This document shows positions 57,313 through 64,000 of a DNA stretch of 64,000 nucleotides, in pieces. Made by a program: the position numbers and the translations under genes. The notes under the pieces are model-generated. The model was not told the origin of the DNA and searched no databases. It was given only the letters and a program-made list of their open reading frames with translations. Origin of the DNA: Bacteroidales bacterium (GTDB lineage Bacteria; Bacteroidota; Bacteroidia; Bacteroidales; Marinilabiliaceae); NCBI GenBank assembly GCA_003249255.1, contig QKJP01000061.1, positions 62,001 through 126,000 on the forward strand. Reading direction: 5' to 3'. Within the stretch, counting starts at the first letter, position 1. Each line of letters starts with the position of its first letter.

Positions 57313-58428
57313 TTAGTTAGGAAGAGTAGTGCTGCTAAAAGCATTACTCATTTCTAATGCTTTATTGCTATTTTTTTTTAATGGTTTGTGTAGGTAATAC
57401 ATTGGAGTTATTCCTTTCCCTTTTACCATTCTTGGTGAGCGAGCTACAAATTTATATTTATCTTTGAGGTGGTGATATATATCTTCAGAAACATTTATCT
57501 GCATTGGCTCACAACTGTGTTCAAGACGAGAAGCCATGTTTACGGTTTCTCCAAAAATATCAAAAGCAAGATTTGTTGTGCTAACAGCACTACCAATTAC
57601 ATCCCCATAATAAACCCCTGTTCTCAACTCCCATTTTATTGAATTGCCAATGTTTCTTTTAGCGACATAGTCCCGAATGTTTACTGCTGCATTGATCACA
57701 TTTTGACCGACATCAAGGTTGTCGTTAAAGAGGCCACATACTGAAAGATAAGCATCTCCAATTGTTTTAATGCGTGTGCACTGGTACTTTCTCATGATGA
57801 TGTCAAAATTCGTAAACAGGTCATGGAGTTCACGTAGTAATCGAGCAGGAGACATGTGACTTGATTTTGCTGTGAAATCAACTAAATCAATAAATATTAC
57901 TGCGCAGTTTTTGTAGTTTTTTGGAGGAATTGATCCAAATTTTACAATTTTTTCCAGGATTTGCTTTGGAAGGATAGCTTTAAGAATAGCTTCGTTTTGA
58001 GCATTTGCATTTTCCAATAAGTCTCTTTCTTTTGAAAGTTTAGATAATGTATCTGACAAAATCATTGCAGATTTAACTCTGGCAATTAGTTCAGTTTCAT
58101 TAATTGGCTTGTTAATAAAATCAATAGCTCCTAAATCTAGTGCATTTCGTAAGCGCTTGTCATCTGTAGTGGCAGATAAAATGATTACCGGTATGTTGCT
58201 GGTTTGTTGGTGTTGCTTTAATTTTTTTAAAGCTGTTTCTCCATCCATGTTAGGCATTTCCCAATCCATTAAGATGAGATCCGGCTTTTCTCTTACGGCC
58301 TTTTTGCAGGCCTCGGCTCCATCCCCAGCTGTAACAAAACGGCATTCAGGAAAGTTCTGTTTTAGAAGTTCTTCTAATAACATTACTACCGCTACCATGT
58401 CGTCTACTATTAAAATGCTCTTTTCCAT
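57313..58428 (-). CDS. Response regulator fused to class III adenylate cyclase
   Basis: A 371-residue soluble protein. Residues 1-120 form a receiver with DD (9-10), phospho-acceptor Asp55 in LILMDWEMP and Lys107 in FINKP. A short helix (125-150) leads to a class III cyclase domain (172-345). Metal-binding Asp181 (FIDLVDFT) and Asp225 (KTIGDAY), the adenine-selective pair Lys221 and Asp290 (FDIFGETVN), and the transition-state residues Asn297 and Arg301 are all present, so adenylate cyclase activity is expected. It probably makes cAMP in response to phosphorylation. Convergent with ettA. Confidence 0.9.
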   Translation of the reverse strand: MEKSILIVDDMVAVVMLLEELLKQNFPECRFVTAGDGAEACKKAVREKPDLILMDWEMPNMDGETALKKLKQHQQTSNIPVIILSATTDDKRLRNALDLGAIDFINKPINETELIARVKSAMILSDTLSKLSKERDLLENANAQNEAILKAILPKQILEKIVKFGSIPPKNYKNCAVIFIDLVDFTAKSSHMSPARLLRELHDLFTNFDIIMRKYQCTRIKTIGDAYLSVCGLFNDNLDVGQNVINAAVNIRDYVAKRNIGNSIKWELRTGVYYGDVIGSAVSTTNLAFDIFGETVNMASRLEHSCEPMQINVSEDIYHHLKDKYKFVARSPRMVKGKGITPMYYLHKPLKKNSNKALEMSNAFSSTTLPN

Positions 58429-58671
58429 TCTTTTGTTACACTATTTTTGAATTTGTACGTATTTATAACAGAGAGTATCAAAATTATTGATAGATCATTG
58501 TAAAATGTTGACAAATGTTAAAAATATATTAGAAACTGTAAAGACTTTCTATCAAAAAAGGTTTAGAGGCATTTGTTCCGGGTGTTTGTTATAAGTTTGG
58601 TCTTTAATAGTTTTCTATCTTCGTCAAAGATAAATAAAAAGTATTAATAAGTAATCTTAATAAGAATCACA

Positions 58672-59145
58672 ATGATACGAATAAACGAAGAGCTCTTTAG
58701 TCGTGTAATTCAAGAGTCTAAAATATCACCAAGGAAAAGGAAAAATTATAATTTTCACACTGAAGCTGCAGATACCATGCAGAGGATGTTAAATGTGCTC
58801 CAAAAAGGAAGTTATGTACATCCACACAAACACGAGAATCCGGATAAGCGAGAAGTTTTTATTTTGCTTAAAGGGAAGATTTTGGTTGTAGAGTTTACTG
58901 ATGCTGGTGAAATTATGCGCCATTGCTTGCTCGATGTTGAAAAAGGTGAGTATGGCGTGGAGTTAGCACCATGTATTTATCATGCCATTTATGCTTTGGA
59001 AGCCGATTCTATTGTTTATGAATTGAAAGATGGTCCTTATGATGTGAGCGATGATAAGAACTTTGCCCCCTGGGCACCTTCAGAGGATGAGTCTGAGTTA
59101 GCAAAGGAGTTTATAAATAAAATTATTGGGCAGTTGGTTGATTAA
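58672..59145 (+). CDS. WbuC-like cupin-fold protein
   Basis: A 157-residue cupin. YVHPHKHENPDKREVFILLKGKI supplies the two histidines and glutamate of a metal site, and APCIYHAIYAL the third histidine. The pattern matches the WbuC family, often found near O-antigen genes, function unknown. Here no surface polysaccharide genes adjoin it. Confidence 0.82.
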   Translation: MIRINEELFSRVIQESKISPRKRKNYNFHTEAADTMQRMLNVLQKGSYVHPHKHENPDKREVFILLKGKILVVEFTDAGEIMRHCLLDVEKGEYGVELAPCIYHAIYALEADSIVYELKDGPYDVSDDKNFAPWAPSEDESELAKEFINKIIGQLVD

Positions 59146-59185
59146 TTTAGTCACATGATTGTTTTATGTAATGGAGGAATAGCAT

Positions 59186-59193
59186 TAACTTTG
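59186..59193 (+). promoter_or_regulatory. -7 box of the hisS promoter
   Basis: TAACTTTG matches TAnnTTTG and lies 40 bases before the hisS start. No well-spaced -33 was found. Confidence 0.45.
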
Positions 59194-59233
59194 CGCCTGA
59201 ATTTTGAACAGAGCATTTAGAATAATAAACAAT

Positions 59234-60616
59234 ATGGCACAGAAACCCGGCATTCCAAAAGGGACACGAGACTTTTCACCGGTTGAAATGGTGAAGCGTA
59301 ATTATATATTTGATACAGTAAAAAGTGTGTTTCAAAAATATGGATACATGCCTATTGAAACTCCCGCAATGGAGAATTTATCAACATTGATGGGGAAATA
59401 TGGAGAAGAAGGTGATAAATTATTATTCAAAATTCTTAACTCAGGTGATTACTTATCAAAAGCTAATGATCAACTTTTAGCTGAAAAAGAATCTAATAAA
59501 CTGATTAACCAAATAAGTGAAAAAGGACTGCGTTACGATTTAACTGTGCCTTTTGCACGTTACGTTGTTCAGCACCAAAGTGAAATTACTTTCCCTTTTA
59601 AACGTTATCAAATTCAGCCGGTATGGCGTGCAGACCGTCCACAAAAGGGACGTTATCGTGAATTTTTTCAGTGTGATGTTGATGTTGTTGGCAGTAATTC
59701 GTTGTTGAATGAGGTTGAGCTTATACAAGTTGTGGACGAAGTATATCGTTTGCTCAATATTAATGTTGTATTAAAACTTAATAACCGTAAGATATTAACC
59801 GGAATTGCGGAAGTTATTGGGGCTGCTGATAAGATTGTAGATATTACAGTTGCAATAGATAAACTGGATAAGATTGGTTTGGAAAAAGTAAATGAGGAAT
59901 TGGCTTCTAAAGGTTTGTCTAGCACAGCTATTGAAACCATTCAACCTATTATTCAATTAAGTGGTACAACGCAAGAGAAGCTAGCGCAGTTAAAAGAAGT
60001 TTTATCGAGCTCAGAGGTTGGTTTAAAGGGAATTGAAGAGCTGGAAACGGTATTTACGTACCTGGATCATTTAAAGTTAGAACTGGAAGTAGAGTTGGAT
60101 TTAACTTTAGCTCGTGGGTTGAATTATTATACAGGTGCTATTTTTGAAGTAAAAGCCAAAGATGTTGCCATTGGTAGTATAACCGGAGGAGGCCGTTATG
60201 ATGACTTAACCGGAATATTTGGTTTAAAAGATGTTTCTGGTGTTGGAATTTCGTTTGGTGCAGATCGTATTTATGATGTGATGAACCAATTGGATTCGTT
60301 CCCAAAGAAAGATGGTGTACGCACACAGGTGTTATTTGTTAATTTTGGGGATGAAGATGAGTTGTATGCCATTCATGCTTTAAAAAATGTGCGTGCTGCA
60401 GGGATTAATGCTGAAGTTTATCCAGATAATGGAAAGATGAAAAAACAAATGACTTATGCGAATAAGAAGCAAATTCCTTTTGTGGTTTTATGTGGAGAGC
60501 AGGAGCGAAAAGATGGTGTTTTTACATTAAAGAATATGGAATCGGGTGAGCAATCTATGGTGACTTTAGAAGAGCTGGTGAAGGAAATTCAAGCAAGTGG
60601 TGGGTTAATGAATTGA
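59234..60616 (+). CDS. hisS: Histidine-tRNA ligase
   Basis: A 460-residue class II synthetase. [18 protein letters not shown] opens the catalytic domain. Motif 2 is [13 protein letters not shown], and the His-specific blocks are [15 protein letters not shown] and [10 protein letters not shown]. The C-terminal anticodon-binding domain follows (about 365-455). An upstream ATG at 59204 would add ten residues but lies too close to the -7 box, so 59234 is chosen. It supplies the charged tRNA-His whose level is sensed by the attenuator at 19.8 kb. Confidence 0.95.
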   Translation: MAQKPGIPKGTRDFSPVEMVKRNYIFDTVKSVFQKYGYMPIETPAMENLSTLMGKYGEEGDKLLFKILNSGDYLSKANDQLLAEKESNKLINQISEKGLRYDLTVPFARYVVQHQSEITFPFKRYQIQPVWRADRPQKGRYREFFQCDVDVVGSNSLLNEVELIQVVDEVYRLLNINVVLKLNNRKILTGIAEVIGAADKIVDITVAIDKLDKIGLEKVNEELASKGLSSTAIETIQPIIQLSGTTQEKLAQLKEVLSSSEVGLKGIEELETVFTYLDHLKLELEVELDLTLARGLNYYTGAIFEVKAKDVAIGSITGGGRYDDLTGIFGLKDVSGVGISFGADRIYDVMNQLDSFPKKDGVRTQVLFVNFGDEDELYAIHALKNVRAAGINAEVYPDNGKMKKQMTYANKKQIPFVVLCGEQERKDGVFTLKNMESGEQSMVTLEELVKEIQASGGLMN

Positions 60617-60690
60617 TGTGCTGATGTGCAAATTTGAAAACTAAAACATTGTTTAGCACTTGAAGGCTAAAAATGTGGCAATTAAATAGC

Positions 60691-60730
60691 AAAAAAAAGC
60701 AGGGACTCATTAATGAATTCCTGCTTTTTT
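60691..60730. terminator. Bidirectional terminator between hisS and the Spy-like gene
   Basis: AAAAAAGCAGG and CCTGCTTTTTT arms flank a 16-base centre, with A and T runs on both sides. It serves convergent genes ending at 60616 and 60750. Confidence 0.75.
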
Positions 60731-60749
60731 ATTCTAAAGGTACAATCAA

Positions 60750-61235
60750 TTAGTTTTGCGATGCTTTGGGGCAACATGGTTTATTTGCACCGGGGCCTTG
60801 TTGGCCTTTGTTGATGCCGTAAAGTAAATGTTTTTTAAAGTGCCTTTCTGCTCCATAGAATTCAACAAGTTGATCTGCTGTCATGATTTTTTTGAACTTT
60901 TCATGATATTTTACATTGATGTCAGATCGTTTGTCTCTGAGTGCAACAACTTCATCCAATAACTTAATCTTATCATTGTCAGATAAGTCCTGAGAATTGC
61001 GAAGTTTTTGCATTTTAGATCTGATTTCATCCTGAGCAGTTTCTTTCTCCGCATTGTATTCATTATATACCGGCCAAAACTTTTGGGCTTCTTCTTCAGA
61101 AAAGTTGATTCTTTGAGAAATGTAAGCCGCTTTTTCGGCTTTTACTTTTTTCATTCGTTGCTCGCAATCACCTCTCTGGGCTGATGCACTAAAGGAAATT
61201 AAAGCAAGCATTAATGCATACGCTAGTGTTTTCAT
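60750..61235 (-). CDS. Spy/CpxP-like periplasmic protein of an ECF module
   Basis: A 161-residue exported protein. A signal peptide (cleavage after ASA, about residue 19) is followed by a helical, charged domain. EEEAQKFWPVYNEYNAEKE and MTADQLVEFYGAE resemble the LTxxQ-type repeats of Spy/CpxP and metal-sensing CnrX-like proteins. The tail ends in PCCPKASQN with adjacent cysteines. It is the last of three minus-strand genes with a sigma factor, so it may be the periplasmic sensor or a target. Role inferred. Confidence 0.72.
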   Translation of the reverse strand: MKTLAYALMLALISFSASAQRGDCEQRMKKVKAEKAAYISQRINFSEEEAQKFWPVYNEYNAEKETAQDEIRSKMQKLRNSQDLSDNDKIKLLDEVVALRDKRSDINVKYHEKFKKIMTADQLVEFYGAERHFKKHLLYGINKGQQGPGANKPCCPKASQN

Positions 61236-61246
61236 CGTTTCAAATT

Positions 61247-61642
61247 TTAAAACATTATTAATTCATCTATTTCTTCATCTGAAAAGTCAGATAATTCAAG
61301 TTCGCTCTCTTCGAGATTGAGATTTTCTTCAATAATAAATTCGATGATGTCATCCTCGGATAATTCGTATTCTAAATCTGAATAAAGCTGGTCTATGTTA
61401 TTGGGATATTCGTAGCTGTTTTCATCCTTTTTAATAAACTGAAACGTAAGAGTTATGGCAATGAAAATGGCTGCCAAGGTTAACCAGGGTTTGATTAAAT
61501 TAATGATTTTTTGGGTAGAGCTTTGTTCTTGTGTATGGATGAAGTTCATCATGTGATCTTCAAAAGCCTCAAAGTAACCATCCGGAGCTTTTAGCGGGTT
61601 GTTGTCCTTGTAATTGGATGATATGTTTTTGATTTTTGTCAT
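61247..61642 (-). CDS. Single-pass membrane protein, probable anti-sigma factor or sensor
   Basis: A 131-residue protein with one membrane helix (about residues 48-66, WLTLAAIFIAITLTFQFI). The N-terminal 45 residues are expected in the cytoplasm and include PLKAPDGYFEAFEDHMM, a motif common in Bacteroidota anti-sigma-like proteins. The periplasmic C-terminal 60 residues are strikingly acidic (about 25 Asp/Glu). Its place between the sigma factor and the Spy-like gene supports a sigma-regulating role. Confidence 0.68.
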   Translation of the reverse strand: MTKIKNISSNYKDNNPLKAPDGYFEAFEDHMMNFIHTQEQSSTQKIINLIKPWLTLAAIFIAITLTFQFIKKDENSYEYPNNIDQLYSDLEYELSEDDIIEFIIEENLNLEESELELSDFSDEEIDELIMF

Positions 61643-61697
61643 AACTATTTAATTAGATTGTGGAAAATGAAGAAGGTTTAATGTGAGTTAAGATGAT

Positions 61698-62249
61698 TTA
61701 AAGATTTTCTTTCATTTCTGATTCTATTTTCTTGACTGCTATGTGGTATGATGCCTTTAGGCTACCTACTGAAGTGTTAAGTATTTCAGATATTTCTTTG
61801 AATTTTAGTTCATCGAAATATTTCATGTTAAAAATCAGTCGTTGTTTATCGGGCAAATTGAGGACGGCTTTTCTTAGTTTAATTTCAATGTCGGATCCGT
61901 CAAAATAAGGATCTGCTTTTAAGACTTCTTCAAACGTTTGGCTATTGTCAGTTAGCATCCGAGTGTATTTTAAGGATTTCGATTTTAGAAATGAGAGTGT
62001 TTCATTCGTTGTGATCCGATATAGCCAAGTGTATAGCGCCGCATCTTCCCGGAAATGTTCGATGTTTTTCCAAATCTTTAAAAAGCTGTTTTGAAGAATG
62101 TCGTTTGTATCTTCATGATTCATTACCATTTTTCGAACGTGCCAATACAATGGCTTTTTATAAATGCTCATTAAGAGTCTGAACCCTTCTTCTTTAAGCG
62201 AAGGTTCTTTGATCTTGTAGAGTATTTCTGCGTCTTTTTCTTTGTGCAT
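61698..62249 (-). CDS. ECF-type RNA polymerase sigma factor
   Basis: A 183-residue sigma-70 family factor. Region 2: DTNDILQNSFLKIWKNIEHFREDAALYTWLYRITTNETLSFL. Region 4: LPDKQRLIFNMKYFDELKFKEISEILNTSVGSLKASYHIAVKK with the helix-turn-helix. It heads a minus-strand operon with the membrane protein and the Spy-like protein, 55 bases before the next gene. Envelope or metal stress is a plausible trigger, not shown by the sequence. Confidence 0.9.
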   Translation of the reverse strand: MHKEKDAEILYKIKEPSLKEEGFRLLMSIYKKPLYWHVRKMVMNHEDTNDILQNSFLKIWKNIEHFREDAALYTWLYRITTNETLSFLKSKSLKYTRMLTDNSQTFEEVLKADPYFDGSDIEIKLRKAVLNLPDKQRLIFNMKYFDELKFKEISEILNTSVGSLKASYHIAVKKIESEMKENL

Positions 62250-62325
62250 AATTCGGTATTTCGAAAAGTTAGACTCACTTAAGGTAAAAAGGTTTAAATA
62301 AAAGAGAAATTGATTTTAGCCATTG

Positions 62326-62380
62326 ATGTGTAAATGTGTCAATGAGCAAATGTGTTGATGTGCAGATGAGGTAAGGTGTA
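62326..62380. repeat. Low-complexity ATGTG repeat
   Basis: Repeated GATGTG, AAATGTG and TGTGCAGATG words over about 55 bases before ychF. A shorter similar stretch lies at 60613-60638 after hisS. Confidence 0.55.
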
Positions 62381-62470
62381 AAGTAACTCTTCGGAGTAAA
62401 TTTAATGGTGTTGTTTAGTAGTAATGTCTTTGTCATGATTGGTTGTTTTTTCAGTGTGGAAAAAATGATG

Positions 62471-62478
62471 TACTTTTG
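62471..62478 (+). promoter_or_regulatory. -7 box of the ychF promoter
   Basis: TACTTTTG matches TAnnTTTG, 36 bases before the chosen ychF start and downstream of the earlier possible start at 62443, which supports the later start. Confidence 0.5.
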
Positions 62479-62514
62479 CAGCTGATTTTTGGATTGCTTA
62501 ATAATAATATATTT

Positions 62515-63615
62515 ATGGGATTACAGTGTGGAATTGTTGGATTGCCTAACGTAGGAAAGTCAACGTTATTTAATTGCTTGTCAAATGCGAAGGCTCAATC
62601 TGCTAACTTTCCGTTTTGTACGATCGAACCAAATGTTGGTGTGATTACCGTTCCGGATGACCGTTTGGTGAAGCTTGAAGAGTTGGTAAAACCTCAGCGA
62701 GTAGTGCCAACAACCGTAGAGATTGTTGATATTGCCGGTCTTGTCAAAGGTGCTAGTAAAGGTGAAGGTTTGGGAAATAAATTCCTGGCTAATATTCGTG
62801 AGACAGATGCAATTATTCATGTGCTTCGTTGTTTTGAAGATGAGAATGTAACGCATGTGGATGGCCATGTTGATCCTGTAAGAGATAAGGAAATTATTGA
62901 TCTGGAGCTTCAGTTTAAGGACTTGGAGACTATTGATGCTCGTATTCAGAAAAGTGAAAAGGCTGCCAAGGCTTCAAAAGACCCTGCAGCTAAACGTCAC
63001 ATTGAAGTTTTGTATAAGTATAAAGAAGCTTTAGAGAATGGTAAATCTGCCAGAACGGTTGAGTTAACGGATCTTGAAGCGCAAACAGTAAAAGATTTAT
63101 ACTTGCTTACCGATAAGCCCGTTATGTATGTTTGTAATGTTGATGAGGAATCTGTTGTAAATGGGAATAATCATGTTGATGCTGTTAAAGAAGCAGTGAA
63201 GGATGAGAATGCGGAAGTGTTGATTATTGCTGCAAAAACAGAATCTGAAATTGCTGAATTGGAGACTTTCGAAGAACGTCAGGAGTTCCTGGAAGATATG
63301 GGCTTGGTGGAGTCCGGTGTGGTGAAGTTGATTAAATCGGCTTATCGTTTATTAAAACTTCAGACCTACTTTACGGTTGGTGTTAAGGAAGTGCGTGCCT
63401 GGACTTATTACGAAGGTTATGTTGCGCCACAAGCAGCAGGTGTAATACACACCGATTTCGAAAAAGGGTTTATTCGTGCAGAAGTTATAAAGTATGCCGA
63501 CTTTATTGAGTTAGGTTCGGAATTGGCGTGTAAAGAAGCAGGTAAGATGAGTGTGGAAGGCAAAGAGTATGTAGTGAACGATGGTGATATTATGCACTTT
63601 AGGTTTAATGTGTAA
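62515..63615 (+). CDS. ychF: Redox-regulated ATPase YchF
   Basis: A 366-residue Obg-family P-loop protein (E. coli 363). [19 protein letters not shown] is the P-loop; the switch regions are [11 protein letters not shown] and [32 protein letters not shown] replaces the guanine-specific NKxD motif, consistent with ATP preference. A C-terminal TGS-like domain follows ([30 protein letters not shown]). An open frame to 62443 is rejected because it precedes the promoter box. Confidence 0.96.
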   Translation: MGLQCGIVGLPNVGKSTLFNCLSNAKAQSANFPFCTIEPNVGVITVPDDRLVKLEELVKPQRVVPTTVEIVDIAGLVKGASKGEGLGNKFLANIRETDAIIHVLRCFEDENVTHVDGHVDPVRDKEIIDLELQFKDLETIDARIQKSEKAAKASKDPAAKRHIEVLYKYKEALENGKSARTVELTDLEAQTVKDLYLLTDKPVMYVCNVDEESVVNGNNHVDAVKEAVKDENAEVLIIAAKTESEIAELETFEERQEFLEDMGLVESGVVKLIKSAYRLLKLQTYFTVGVKEVRAWTYYEGYVAPQAAGVIHTDFEKGFIRAEVIKYADFIELGSELACKEAGKMSVEGKEYVVNDGDIMHFRFNV

Positions 63616-64000
63616 TGAAGTCACTGGCTTTTAGCTGCGAGCTACTAGCTAAAGTCTTTTAGGTGATAAGTATTGCTTGCTTTGAAAAGCATTTAAAATA
63701 TTGATAGAGGTTGATTTTTAGGAATCAGCCTCTTTTTTTGATGTTATGTTTTCAGTGAAGATTGAAAATTTCTGGAGTAATATTTTGGGGGGAGGACTTA
63801 TGTTTAATCCGAGAGTCATAAGGTAGTAAGGTGTGTTTTGAATTTGATTCAAATCCTATTAAGATGCCTTCGGCTTAATATAAATAAATTTATAGGGGCG
63901 GCAGATAAGTATATGTATTTCAGATTTAAACTAAAGACGACGCACCTAGTGTGCTATTTACTTCGTATTGATAATATTATACTGCTGCTCTCAGTAAGGT
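63616..64000. other. Right-end intergenic region
   Basis: After the ychF stop these 385 bases hold an AGCTGCGAGCTACTAGCT low-complexity stretch (63632-63649), the ychF terminator, and then 260 bases with no gene, tRNA or structure that I can support. Confidence 0.5.
63707..63739 (+). terminator. Terminator of ychF
   Basis: GAGGTTGATT (63707-63716) pairs with AATCAGCCTC (63723-63732), 10 base pairs with one G-T, followed by seven T. Confidence 0.8.

Noticed and set aside
62443-62514. Upstream start of ychF
   Set aside because: The 24 extra residues would begin before the TACTTTTG promoter box; the family start [15 protein letters not shown] fits 62515.

Overview
The window is a chromosomal segment of an AT-rich bacterium of the phylum Bacteroidota. 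Several things point there: promoters of the TAnnTTTG (-7) type upstream of many genes, a secreted protein ending in a type IX secretion sorting tail, the gene order hisG-hisD-hisC-hisB, a DUF4492-type small gene in front of cydAB, and a long str-S10-spc-alpha ribosomal cluster. The overall look (cytochrome bd, type IX secretion, many signalling proteins) suggests a marine Marinilabiliales-like organism, but that is inference. No rRNA, tRNA, CRISPR array, insertion sequence or prophage was seen.

Layout. 1-3.4 kb: a patatin-like outer-membrane phospholipase (cut by the left edge), a TylF-like methyltransferase and purT. 3.4-6.4 kb: the most unusual locus, two paralogous membrane proteins with Gly/Ser/Cys-rich tails followed at once by a radical SAM/SPASM enzyme. 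6.6-9.4 kb: a haem operon (hemH, hemG and a four-helix membrane protein), each gene overlapping the next by 8 bases. 9.6-15 kb: a surface-type lipoprotein, a periplasmic protein, a CotH/PKD/lamin-tail protein with a sorting tail, a small membrane protein and an ECF sigma factor. 15.4-18.5 kb: cytochrome bd oxidase with small accessory proteins, including a 38-residue CydX-like one. 18.7-25.9 kb: pssA, then a his operon (hisGDCB) preceded by a 15-residue leader peptide with four consecutive His codons and an attenuator, then fabD on the other strand.

26.4-44.4 kb is one long co-directional cluster of translation and secretion genes (rpsL to rplQ with fusA, secY, map, infA and rpoA). It is followed by eno and a citrate synthase that resembles the mitochondrial type. 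47.4-58.4 kb is rich in signalling genes: a propeller/SpoIIE phosphatase, a methyl-accepting protein, a hybrid histidine kinase with a degenerate ATP-binding domain, and a response regulator fused to a class III adenylate cyclase, with ettA and a secreted unknown between them. 58.6-63.6 kb holds a WbuC-like cupin, hisS, an ECF sigma factor/membrane protein/Spy-like periplasmic module, and ychF.

The best candidate for an undescribed system is the radical SAM locus at 3456-6386. Its enzyme has the CxxxCxxC motif and a full SPASM cysteine set. Its two neighbours look like membrane-anchored substrates, each with seven cysteines in a C-terminal glycine-rich tail. Also notable are the his attenuator, the degenerate kinase, the unusual spacers inside the ribosomal cluster, and a dispersed intergenic repeat found twice.
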